From the NCBI GenBank assembly GCA_963821935.1, contig CAWGFM010000005.1:744001-808000 (forward strand): DNA of 64,000 nt, in the 5' to 3' direction. The notes beneath the pieces are model-generated. The model had not been told where the DNA came from. It saw only the letters and a program-made list of their open reading frames with translations, and did not search any database. The position numbers and the translations under genes were made by a program. This DNA is from JAOUEA01 sp963821935 (GTDB taxonomy: Bacteria; Actinomycetota; UBA4738; HRBIN12). This document shows positions 23,438-31,253 of this stretch, piece by piece (position 1 is the first letter of the stretch; every line of letters begins with the position of its first letter).

Positions 23438-24805
23438 ATGCGGCCCCACCGCAACCGGCTCAAGCACGGACGCCGGATTGCCGAACCTTCCCCCATGCAT
23501 CGAGGGGGATCTCGGCTTCGACGACGCCTGGGCACGGTCACCGTCGTGATCGCGCTGGGGATGGCGCTGCTCCCCGGCGGCCCTAGGGCGAACGCGGGCG
23601 CGGGGGATGCCGGCGGGGCCTCGAAGGACTACGCGTCGCAAGGCGACCTCGGCACCGGCCTTCCACCGGTGCCGATCTCGGTGCCGGTCTCGGCCTCGCG
23701 GGGCACGTCGATGCGGTGGAACGATCTGGATCCGTCCCACGCCTGGGCCAAGGCGGCGATCAACTTCGTGGGCCGAGATCATCCGTGGATGCGTGACTTC
23801 GCCCCGGCGAGGAACGGTTCCTATCCGTTCAAGCCGGACATGATCGAGACGCGCAAGTACTTCGCCCGCACCATGGTGAGAGCGTTCGCACCCGGTGCCA
23901 CCGTGGATCCACGCATCGAGTTCCCGGACCTGGACCCCACCCAATCCTTCTATCAATGGGCGAACATCGCGGTGCAGCGAGGGTGGCTCGGCCGTGCGGC
24001 CGACGGTCGTTTCCGGCCCGACCAGCCGATCACGACCAGCGTGCTGCATCGAGCGTTGGTCCACGCGCTCGGCCTGCGACGCACCGCCGTGCGGCTCAAC
24101 GGATTGCACATGCAGGATGGCACGACCCTGAACAGATCGAATCGGTTCGGGAGCACGATGTTGGGGATGCGTCTGGGGCTGCGCTACCCGAGCTCCGGTC
24201 CTGAGCACGATGTCCTGCCCTCGACGCCGCTGCCCCGAACCCAGGTCGCGTACTCGTTGTATCGAGCCACGACCCTGGAGAGCTGGGTCGTGGGATGGGT
24301 CCGCGACCAGTACGACCGCGTCGTCCTGCCCAACATGAACCCGGTGCGCCGCGACATCGTCCGATGGGGCCTGCGCTACGTCGGTCACCCGTACGTGTGG
24401 GCAGGCGAATGGGGCTTCGAGAGCCCGCCGCCGGCCTCGTTCGGAGGCCAGCCGATCCCCGGTTTCGATTGCTCGGGGCTGGCGTGGTGGGAGCTGCGGG
24501 CAGATGAGGGTGCGTGGAACATCTCGCCGCCCCGTCCCTACGCGGGGTGGTCGCTGCCACAGCGGTCGTCGGCCGACATGGCGCGCTTCGGCAACATCAA
24601 GTGGAACGCGCTGATGCCGGGAGATCTCGCCTTCTACGACGGCAACGACGACGGCACGGTCGACCACGTGGACGTGTACGTCGGCAACGACTACGCATTG
24701 GACTCCTCGACCAGCGTGGGAGGAGTCACGCTCATGTACGTGGGCCCCGGCAGTTGGTACCGGGACCACTTCGTGCATGGCCGGAGGGTCATCCCGAAGA
24801 AGTAG
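23438..24805 (+). CDS. Secreted SLH-domain NlpC/P60 cell-wall hydrolase
   Basis: 455-residue exported protein predicted to cut peptide stems of peptidoglycan. The signal region is long (basic start, then LGTVTVVIALGMALLPGG); an alternative start is the internal Met of MHRGGSRLRRRLG. Residues about 90-220 hold S-layer-homology-like repeats (WAKAAINFVGRDHPWM; FPDLDPTQSFYQWANIAVQR; GRFRPDQPITTSVLHRALVH) for wall attachment. The C-terminal NlpC/P60 domain begins GLRYVGHPYVWAGEWG, has the catalytic Cys in GFDCSGLAWWE and the His in VDHVDVYVGNDY. It lies alone; the thioesterase gene overlaps its 3' end by 17 bases on the other strand. Confidence 0.88.
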   Translation: MRPHRNRLKHGRRIAEPSPMHRGGSRLRRRLGTVTVVIALGMALLPGGPRANAGAGDAGGASKDYASQGDLGTGLPPVPISVPVSASRGTSMRWNDLDPSHAWAKAAINFVGRDHPWMRDFAPARNGSYPFKPDMIETRKYFARTMVRAFAPGATVDPRIEFPDLDPTQSFYQWANIAVQRGWLGRAADGRFRPDQPITTSVLHRALVHALGLRRTAVRLNGLHMQDGTTLNRSNRFGSTMLGMRLGLRYPSSGPEHDVLPSTPLPRTQVAYSLYRATTLESWVVGWVRDQYDRVVLPNMNPVRRDIVRWGLRYVGHPYVWAGEWGFESPPPASFGGQPIPGFDCSGLAWWELRADEGAWNISPPRPYAGWSLPQRSSADMARFGNIKWNALMPGDLAFYDGNDDGTVDHVDVYVGNDYALDSSTSVGGVTLMYVGPGSWYRDHFVHGRRVIPKK

Positions 24806-25226
24806 CGCCTCGTGCCCGGCCGTCGTGAGACGGATCCGCGTCGATATCGGCTTGCAGGGCTGCTCGCTCCGCATCGGTGAGCGCCCGGCTTCCGCCGCCT
24901 TCCGGATCGGTGGGCACGATGACCGACTCCGCCTCGGCAGCGAGCGATCCGTCGGCCTTGTCGATGCGTTCCCAGGTTCTGATGCTCGAGGTGCCGAAAC
25001 CGCTGACCCCGCAGCGAACGCGGATCTGGCCGTCGGCCTGCGTGAGCTCGCTGCGGTAGTCGATCGCGACCCTGGCCAGGACGAAATCCCACGCCTGCTG
25101 GCTCCCGAACAGGTCGTCGACCAGCCGGTCCCTGCATTCCTCCAGGTAGTTGAGGTACACGGCGTTGTTCACATGCCCGTAGTTGTCGATGTCGCGCCAG
25201 CGGATACGGATCGTGACTTCGTGCAT
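24789..25226 (-). CDS. Acyl-CoA thioesterase, 4HBT hotdog family
   Basis: 145-residue single hotdog-fold thioesterase. RWRDIDNYGHVNNAVYLNYL is the 4-hydroxybenzoyl-CoA thioesterase signature with the catalytic Asp (RDID), followed by the beta sheet of the fold. It frees acids from acyl-CoA or acyl-carrier substrates in the cytoplasm; chain type is unknown. About 25 residues of charged tail (LTDAERAALQADIDADPS) extend beyond the fold. ATG start; a near -10 (TACGCC) is 4 bases upstream. It is monocistronic, overlapping the wall-hydrolase gene at its 3' end. Confidence 0.87.
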   Translation of the reverse strand: MHEVTIRIRWRDIDNYGHVNNAVYLNYLEECRDRLVDDLFGSQQAWDFVLARVAIDYRSELTQADGQIRVRCGVSGFGTSSIRTWERIDKADGSLAAEAESVIVPTDPEGGGSRALTDAERAALQADIDADPSHDGRARGATSSG

Positions 25227-25300
25227 GGGGCGTATCCTGCCACGCCGGGCTCAGGGCCTCGGCCTCCCGCAGGGGCTCTGCGTTCGGTCATCGGGAATGA

Positions 25301-25333
25301 AGAAGACCCCGGACGGGGGGTCCGGGGCCTTCT
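25301..25333 (-). terminator. Rho-independent-like terminator after the MFS-cNMP gene
   Basis: On the minus strand an 8-bp GC stem extended past one mismatch by 4-5 more pairs, loop of C residues, then a TC-rich tail (TCTTCTTCATT). It lies about 110 bases past the stop of the MFS gene. The gap 25227-25443 shows no gene. Confidence 0.75.
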
Positions 25334-25443
25334 CGTTTCGGAGAGAGGGGCTCCACCCCTACTACGGTTCAGCCCGGGCGGTGGTTCGACGCCGCATGTG
25401 GCGGTTCTGTGTCAGGCCTGGAGTCGGAACGATCGGTTCGACC

Positions 25444-27096
25444 TCAGATCCCCGCACCCGGTCGATGCTCGTCCATCCGCCGGTCGATCTCCATGTTCGC
25501 CCGACGAGAGCTGGGTCGAGATCCGGTCACGGCGGCCAGGAACTCGTCGCGCTCCAGGGCCAGCAGGCTGAGGTCGCCGTCGGCGACCACCGAGGCGGTC
25601 CGTGGCACGTTGCGGAGCAGCGCGATCTCCCCGAAGTAGTCCCCTGGCCCAAGGTCGGCGACCGGCATCCCACCGGAGAAGACCGACGCGGTGCCTTCCT
25701 CGATGATGTAGAGGCGTGTCCCGGACTCCCCTTCGGTGATCACGTGGTCACCGGCTCGCGCCCGCGTGGGCTGCAGGTTCCACGAGAGACGTTCGAGGAT
25801 CGGCTGGGCCAGAGGCTCGAACATCGGGATGCGAACCAGGACCTCGAGCTCCGGCCCGGGAACGACGCCCTGTGCCTCCAACGCACGGAGCCGGCCCCAG
25901 CCGAGCAGTCCCATCACCGGCAGGATCGCTCCCGCGGCGACGAACGCGCCCCTGGGGCCGACCAGCGCCACCAAGACCGGAGCAGCGATGCTTCCCACGG
26001 CCAGACCGGCCATGAGCAGGCCTTCCTGCACGCCGAAGATGCGGGCCAGGATCTCGTCGGGAACCGTGCGCTGCAGCAGCGTACGCCCCGCCACGTCGAA
26101 GAACGCGCCGCCGACACCGCTGATGGCGAGCAACGCGAAGGCCACGGGTGGCGTCTGTGCCAGGGCCACAGCCGCGAGCGGCAAGCCGAGGATCACGATA
26201 CCGGCGGCCAACGCCGGGCTCAGTCGGCGTGTGCCCACGAGCACCGCGGTCGCACCGGCGCCCACCACCCCACCGATACCCACCGCGGCGGCGAGGATCC
26301 CGGTCCCGGACTCGCCCATGTCCAGCACATCGATCGCCGTCACCGTGTAGAGCACATCGAGCAGGCCGAGCACGACGAACTGTGCGCCGACCAACAGGGT
26401 CAGCGACAGGGCTCCTGGTTGTCGCCGCAACTGCCGGAACCCCTCCACCGCCTCAGCCACGATCGAGCTCGCCGTCCCGACGGCCGCGTGTCGTTCGACC
26501 TGGAGCAGTGGCAACCGGACGGTCAACAGCACACTCAGCACCGAAACCGCCGCGCTGACCGCGAACACCAGCCATGCGTCAGCGATCGCCAGGAGGATGC
26601 CGGTCGCGACGGGCCCCGCGAAGATCGTCAGACCCTGCAGGGCGCTGGAGGCCGCATTCGAGGCGGTGAGCTCATCTGGCGTCGAGGCCAGTTCGGGCAG
26701 GATCGCGTTGTGCACGGGTCGGGTCAGCGTGATGGCGCATGCGCAGACGGCGACGGCGGCGTAGATCACCGGCAGCGGGGCCTCGATCCACAGAGCGATG
26801 GCTGTCAGGGCCATCGCGATCGCTTGCGCGGCATACCCCGTCGCGAGCGCCCGGTCACGGCGCATCCGGTCGCCGAGCACCGAGCCGAACGGCGCCACGA
26901 GCGCCGCCGGCACGAGCTGGATGAGGGCGACCAGACCGGCGGCCGTGGTCCCACCTCGTGTGAACGCGTACACGAGCATGGCGATCCAGGTCGCCCACTC
27001 CGCCGCATTGAAGATGAAGAAGGCCGACAAGACTCGGCGCAGCGATCCGCGCCGGATCACGGCGGCGAAGACGCGAGCGGCCTCGCGGGCGGTCAA
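25444..27096 (-). CDS. MFS transporter fused to a cyclic-nucleotide-binding domain
   Basis: 550-residue fusion. Residues about 15-410 form 12 membrane helices of the major facilitator superfamily with the loop GSVLGDRMRRDRALA between helices 2 and 3. Residues about 425-535 form a cNMP-binding domain: DHVITEGESGTRLYIIEEG, then the phosphate-binding cassette GDYFGEIALLRNVPRTASV with the Glu and Arg that hold cyclic nucleotide. A soluble regulator joined to a transporter suggests gating by cAMP or cGMP; the carried substrate is unknown. TTG start, supported by AGGAG 4 bases upstream. A terminator lies downstream. A single cNMP domain protein is also encoded at 58.8 kb. Confidence 0.87.
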   Translation of the reverse strand: MTAREAARVFAAVIRRGSLRRVLSAFFIFNAAEWATWIAMLVYAFTRGGTTAAGLVALIQLVPAALVAPFGSVLGDRMRRDRALATGYAAQAIAMALTAIALWIEAPLPVIYAAVAVCACAITLTRPVHNAILPELASTPDELTASNAASSALQGLTIFAGPVATGILLAIADAWLVFAVSAAVSVLSVLLTVRLPLLQVERHAAVGTASSIVAEAVEGFRQLRRQPGALSLTLLVGAQFVVLGLLDVLYTVTAIDVLDMGESGTGILAAAVGIGGVVGAGATAVLVGTRRLSPALAAGIVILGLPLAAVALAQTPPVAFALLAISGVGGAFFDVAGRTLLQRTVPDEILARIFGVQEGLLMAGLAVGSIAAPVLVALVGPRGAFVAAGAILPVMGLLGWGRLRALEAQGVVPGPELEVLVRIPMFEPLAQPILERLSWNLQPTRARAGDHVITEGESGTRLYIIEEGTASVFSGGMPVADLGPGDYFGEIALLRNVPRTASVVADGDLSLLALERDEFLAAVTGSRPSSRRANMEIDRRMDEHRPGAGI

Positions 27097-27163
27097 CGGA
27101 CTCCTCGGATCGGACGTGGTACGCCCTCATCCTGCAGGGAGGCCGCGGAGGGGTCAAACGAGA

Positions 27164-27187
27164 ACGGGAGCCCCGAAGGGCCCCCGT
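27164..27187 (-). terminator. groEL terminator with TTCG loop
   Basis: Minus-strand 10-bp stem with one G-T pair closed by a TTCG tetraloop, followed by TCTCGTTTG, about 30 bases beyond the groEL stop. Between this and the MFS start the gap holds nothing else. Confidence 0.8.
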
Positions 27188-27215
27188 CATCGAGGTGCTG
27201 CGACGCTGGATCGGA

Positions 27216-28844
27216 CTAGAAGTCCATGTCACCGCCCGGCATGCCGCCACCAGCAGGCATGGCCGGAGCCTTCTCGGGCCGCTCGGCGACGACGGCTTCC
27301 GTCGTCAGGAACAGCGCGGCGATCGAGGCGGCGTTCTGCAGTGCGGAGCGTGTGACCTTGGTGGGGTCGATCACGCCGAACTTCAGCATGTCGCCGTACT
27401 CGCCGTTGGCCGCGTTGAGCCCGTTGCCCGGGTCCAACGCGCGCACCTTCTCGACGATGACGCCGCCTTCGAGGCCAGCGTTCACGGCGATCTGCTTGAT
27501 GGGCTCCTCGAGCGCACGGCGCACGATGTTCGCGCCCGTGAGCTCGTCACCGTCGAGGTCGACCTTGTCGAGCGCGGACTGCGCGTTGAGCAGCGCCACG
27601 CCACCGCCGGGCACGATGCCCTCTTCGACGGCCGCCTTGGTGGATTGCACGGCGTCCTCGATGCGGTGCTTCTTCTCCTTGAGCTCGACCTCGGTGGCCG
27701 CGCCGACCTTGATGACGGCGACGCCGCCGGAGAGCTTGGCCAGCCGCTCCTGGAGCTTCTCGCGGTCGTAGTCGGAGTCGGTCTTCTCGATCTCGCCCTT
27801 GATCTGGTTGATGCGGCCCTGGACGTCGTCGTCCTTGCCGGCACCTTCCACGATCGTAGTCTCGTCCTTGGTGACGATGATCTTGCGAGCCGAACCGAGC
27901 AGGCTGATGTCGGCGTTCTCCAGCTTGAGCCCGACCTCCTCGGAGATGACGGTTCCGCCGGTCAGGATCGCGATGTCCTGCAGCATGGCCTTACGACGGT
28001 CGCCGAACCCGGGGGCCTTCACCGCGGCGCTCCGGAAGGTGCCGCGGATCTTGTTGACCACCAGCGTTGCCAACGCCTCACCCTCGACGTCCTCGGCCAG
28101 GATCAGCACGGGCTTGCCGCCCTGCATGACCTTCTCGAGCACCGGCAACAGATCCTTGACGGCGCTGATCTTGGAGTTGGCGATGAGGACGTAGGGCTCC
28201 TCGAGCACGGCTTCCATGCGCTCGGAGTCGGTGACGAAGTACGGCGAGATGTAGCCCTTGTCGAACCGCATCCCCTCGACGAAGTCCAGCTCCATGCCGA
28301 ACGTGTTGGACTCCTCGACGGTGATGACGCCGTCCTTGCCGACCTTGTCCACGGCCTCCGCGATCGTGGTGCCGATCTCGGGATCGGCGGCGGAGATGGC
28401 GCCGACGTTGGCGATCTGCTCCTTGTCGTCGACCTCCTTGGACTGGTTCTTGATGGCCTCCACCGCGAGCTCGGTGGCGCGCTCGATGCCGCGCTTGAGG
28501 CTCATGGGGTTGGCACCGGCCGCAACGTTGCGAAGGCCTTCCTTGATGATGGCCTGGGCCAGCACGGTGGCCGTCGTCGTGCCGTCACCGGCGACGTCGT
28601 CGGTCTTCTTGGCGACCTCCTTGACCAGCTCGGCGCCGATCTTCTCCTGGGGGTCGTCGAGCTCGATCTCCTTGGCGATCGAGACGCCGTCGTTCGTGAT
28701 CGTGGGGGCGCCCCACTTCTTCTCGAGGACCACGTTGCGGCCCTTGGGGCCGAGCGTGATCTTGACGGCGTTGGCGAGCTGGTCCATGCCTCGCTCGAGC
28801 GAACGCCGCGCGTCCTCGTCGAAGGTGATGATCTTTGCAGCCAT
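27216..28844 (-). CDS. groEL: Chaperonin GroEL
   Basis: 60-kDa chaperonin, ATP-driven folding cage in the cytoplasm. 542 residues, normal length. Seen: ITLGPKGRNVVLEKKWG, AGDGTTTATVLAQ (ATP-binding Asp), EEGIVPGGGVALL, and the Gly-Met tail AMPAGGGMPGGDMDF typical of folding GroELs. Start MAAKIITF is set by GGAGGG 6-7 bases upstream; the frame is open 5 codons further. It is monocistronic; no groES is adjacent, and the only GroES-like gene here is at 17.8 kb. A CIRCE operator overlaps its transcription start, so repression by HrcA is expected. Confidence 0.97.
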   Translation of the reverse strand: MAAKIITFDEDARRSLERGMDQLANAVKITLGPKGRNVVLEKKWGAPTITNDGVSIAKEIELDDPQEKIGAELVKEVAKKTDDVAGDGTTTATVLAQAIIKEGLRNVAAGANPMSLKRGIERATELAVEAIKNQSKEVDDKEQIANVGAISAADPEIGTTIAEAVDKVGKDGVITVEESNTFGMELDFVEGMRFDKGYISPYFVTDSERMEAVLEEPYVLIANSKISAVKDLLPVLEKVMQGGKPVLILAEDVEGEALATLVVNKIRGTFRSAAVKAPGFGDRRKAMLQDIAILTGGTVISEEVGLKLENADISLLGSARKIIVTKDETTIVEGAGKDDDVQGRINQIKGEIEKTDSDYDREKLQERLAKLSGGVAVIKVGAATEVELKEKKHRIEDAVQSTKAAVEEGIVPGGGVALLNAQSALDKVDLDGDELTGANIVRRALEEPIKQIAVNAGLEGGVIVEKVRALDPGNGLNAANGEYGDMLKFGVIDPTKVTRSALQNAASIAALFLTTEAVVAERPEKAPAMPAGGGMPGGDMDF

Positions 28845-28893
28845 CCCTTCCCTCCTCATGGTCGATGGGCTTCTCAGCCTCGGTCTCAGACTG

Positions 28894-28920
28894 CTAGCAC
28901 TCGGACGTGCCGAGTGCTAA
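28894..28920 (-). promoter_or_regulatory. CIRCE operator
   Basis: Inverted repeat TTAGCACTC - 9 bases - GAGTGCTAG on the minus strand, only the last base differing from the consensus. It is the HrcA binding site and lies 50 bases before the groEL ATG, over the predicted transcription start. Confidence 0.95.
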
Positions 28921-28922
28921 CG

Positions 28923-28953
28923 ATTCTAACGGCAAAGCGGGTGGCTGTGACAA
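28923..28953 (-). promoter_or_regulatory. groEL promoter
   Basis: Minus strand TTGTCA (28953-28948), 19 bp, TAGAAT (28928-28923), directly upstream of CIRCE. The spacer is longer than ideal. A plus-strand -10 candidate for the divergent S9 peptidase (TAGGCT, 28972-28977) lies close by. Confidence 0.65.
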
Positions 28954-29006
28954 GTCGGCGCACACCGGCGATAGGCTCGGCGAACCGATCGAAAGGCACA
29001 TCGCAC

Positions 29007-30800
29007 ATGGCGCACATCCCCCATTGGAAGCTGCGGTACACCGCCACGGAGCTGGGGTTCCCCGCATGGTCGAACGTGTCGCCAGATCGCATCGCCCTGG
29101 TGACGAACCGCGGTGGCGCCTCCCAGGTCTGGACGCACGATCTCGCCGACGGCACCTGGCGTCAGATCACCGACGACGCGGTGGGGATCGAGGCGGTCCA
29201 CGTGGCTCCCGACGGGCGGGTGGTGTGGTGGGTCGATGCCACCGGCGATGAACGCGGTCACTGGGTCGCGGCGCCGTTCGAGGGAGGCGAGCCACAGCCC
29301 TTCGTGACCGGCGTGCCCGACGGGTGGTCGATGGGCATCTCCATGATCGGTCCCCGGGTTGCTGTGGGCCTGGCCACCGACGACGACTACCGCGTCTACG
29401 TCGCTGACGGAGACGCCACGGCGGTGGAGGTCTATCGGCACGACAACCCCGCCGGCGTGGGGGCGGAGTGGCCCGAGGGGCTCGGCGGGCTCTCATCGGA
29501 CGGCGCCCTCCTGTGCATCCGCCACAGTGAGGACGGGGACATCCTGCATCACGCGTTGCGGGTGCTCGACGCGGCATCGGGAACGGCGATCGCCGACCTG
29601 GCCGACCCCGGCCACACGCTGAACCCGATCGTGTGGTCACCCGTGGGACACACGTTGGCGTTCGTCAGCGAACTGGGCGAGTTCGAGCGACCGGGGCTGT
29701 GGGACGTCGATGGCGGCGGACGCCGCGATCTGGCGCTCCAGGACCTGCCCGGAGCGGTGTTCCCGGTGACATGGCACGGCGACGGGAGCGCGTTGCTCGT
29801 CCGACACGAGCACGAAGGCACCGCGGAACTGCTCACGGTCGACGTCGCCTCGGGAGCCCACCAGATGGAGGCCGACCCGCACGGCGACATCGACGCGGCC
29901 GCCATGCGGCCTGACGGTGCGATCTGGATCCAGGCCAGCGACGCCGTCCACCCGCCCACCATCGTCGACACGCGGGGCATGGTGGTGCTGGCAAATCCCG
30001 ATCCTCCGGCCCCCGACGGCACACCACTTCGCCCGCTGTGGTTCGAGAACCCACACGGCCAGCCGATCCACGCCTTCGTGGGAGTGCCGCCGGGTGACGG
30101 CCCGTTCCCGACCGTGATGTCAGTGCACGGCGGGCCCGAGTGGAACGAACGCGACCGGTTCGACGTGGAGGCACAGGCGTTCATCGACGCCGGCTATGCG
30201 GTGGTCCTGGTCAACTATCGCGGCTCCACGGGCTACGGGATCGCGTTCCGGGAGGCGTTGATCGGCAACCCATGCTTGCCCGAAACCGAAGATGTCCTGG
30301 CCGGTCTCGATCGTGTCATCGCCGACGGCATCGCTGACCCCGAGCGCGTGTACTGGAGCGGTTGGTCGTGGGGCGGATGCCTGGCATGCCTCAATGCCGG
30401 CCTGCACCCGGAACGTTGGCGCGCGATCTTCGCGGGGATCCCAGCTGGGGATTTCGTGGCGGCGCATTGGGCCAGCGCCCCTCCGCTGCAAGCGTGGGAC
30501 GACGCCATGTATGGGGGTAGCCCGAACGAGGTTCCCGACATGTACCGTGAGCGCGACCCGATGACCTACGCGGACCGTGTCGAAGCTCCAGTCCTGATCA
30601 TCGCCGGCGAGAACGACTCACGGTGCCCGGTCGAAGGGATCGACCCGTGGGTGGATGCGGTTCGAGCGCAGGGCGGCGACGTCCGCGTGCATCTGTACCC
30701 CGCCGGTCACCACGCCAACAAGGCAGAGGACCAGGTCCGGCACATGGAGATGGTGCTGGACTTCTTCGCCGAGCACGGAGGCCCGACACCGCCACGCTAG
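29007..30800 (+). CDS. Prolyl-oligopeptidase (S9) family serine peptidase, second copy
   Basis: 597-residue cytoplasmic peptidase with an N-terminal beta-propeller and a C-terminal alpha/beta-hydrolase domain. Catalytic Ser454 in SGWSWGGCL, oxyanion block SVHGGPEW, VLVNYRGSTGYG, acid in AGENDSRCP and His in YPAGHHANK. No signal peptide. Start ATG at MAHIPHWKLRY with GAAAGG 10 bases upstream; the frame is open much further back through the groEL antisense, which is not coding. It diverges from groEL across the CIRCE region. The product is about 60 residues shorter than the S9 protein at 14.9 kb and clearly distinct in sequence. Confidence 0.9.
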   Translation: MAHIPHWKLRYTATELGFPAWSNVSPDRIALVTNRGGASQVWTHDLADGTWRQITDDAVGIEAVHVAPDGRVVWWVDATGDERGHWVAAPFEGGEPQPFVTGVPDGWSMGISMIGPRVAVGLATDDDYRVYVADGDATAVEVYRHDNPAGVGAEWPEGLGGLSSDGALLCIRHSEDGDILHHALRVLDAASGTAIADLADPGHTLNPIVWSPVGHTLAFVSELGEFERPGLWDVDGGGRRDLALQDLPGAVFPVTWHGDGSALLVRHEHEGTAELLTVDVASGAHQMEADPHGDIDAAAMRPDGAIWIQASDAVHPPTIVDTRGMVVLANPDPPAPDGTPLRPLWFENPHGQPIHAFVGVPPGDGPFPTVMSVHGGPEWNERDRFDVEAQAFIDAGYAVVLVNYRGSTGYGIAFREALIGNPCLPETEDVLAGLDRVIADGIADPERVYWSGWSWGGCLACLNAGLHPERWRAIFAGIPAGDFVAAHWASAPPLQAWDDAMYGGSPNEVPDMYRERDPMTYADRVEAPVLIIAGENDSRCPVEGIDPWVDAVRAQGGDVRVHLYPAGHHANKAEDQVRHMEMVLDFFAEHGGPTPPR

Positions 30801-31234
30801 CCCGGCGGCTCGCGATCGCGCCAGGTGCTGGTGACTCGGTCGATGCGCACCTCGACGATCACCGCCGACCCTTCCTCGATCGGAGCCAGCGCCTCGTACT
30901 GAGGGAACTTCTCGTACAGGAGCGTGCGATCGCGCTCGAACTCGAACCCTGTGTCCAGCACGTAGGCCTCGCCGTGCACCACGACCTGCAGCAGCTGCGA
31001 CCAGTCCTCGTGGTACTCGTCGAAGCAGATCGCCACGTTCGGGTTGCCTTCGATGTTGCGGATCTTGCCGGTGTCGAGCTCACTCGCGAAGATCAAGCGG
31101 TTCAGGTCGAGCACCGTGGAGATGGGCACGACGTGCGGACGGCCGTCCGGATACACGGTTGCCAGCGACCCTTCCCGAGCCACCGAGATGAACTCGGCTT
31201 CCTGCCCTTGCAGCACGTTGCCCTCGACCGTCAT
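30797..31234 (-). CDS. PPOX-class FMN/F420-binding protein
   Basis: 145-residue split-barrel flavin-binding protein of the pyridoxamine-phosphate-oxidase-like class. FISVAREGSLATVYPDGRPH and VVPISTVLD are the entry strands of the family, and NPNVAICFDEY and GEAYVLD follow. Such proteins bind FMN or coenzyme F420 and often reduce small substrates or bind haem; which applies here cannot be decided. ATG start with AGGG 4 bases upstream. Its end overlaps the S9 peptidase end by 4 bases (convergent), and acs lies 19 bases upstream in the same direction, so it may be co-transcribed with acs. Confidence 0.82.
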   Translation of the reverse strand: MTVEGNVLQGQEAEFISVAREGSLATVYPDGRPHVVPISTVLDLNRLIFASELDTGKIRNIEGNPNVAICFDEYHEDWSQLLQVVVHGEAYVLDTGFEFERDRTLLYEKFPQYEALAPIEEGSAVIVEVRIDRVTSTWRDREPPG

Positions 31235-31253
31235 GCGACCCTGTGAGCTTCCA

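Noticed and set aside
23207..24874. 555-codon frame antisense to the wall hydrolase
   Set aside because: Shadow frame; no recognisable domain, and it spans two genes and two promoters of the other strand.
25183..27219. 678-codon frame antisense to the MFS-cNMP gene
   Set aside because: Arg/Gly/His/Gln-rich text without domains; the opposite strand has a clear transporter and terminator.
27195..29006. N-terminal 600-residue extension of the S9 peptidase at 29.0 kb
   Set aside because: Antisense to groEL and crosses CIRCE; the peptidase homology begins at 29007.
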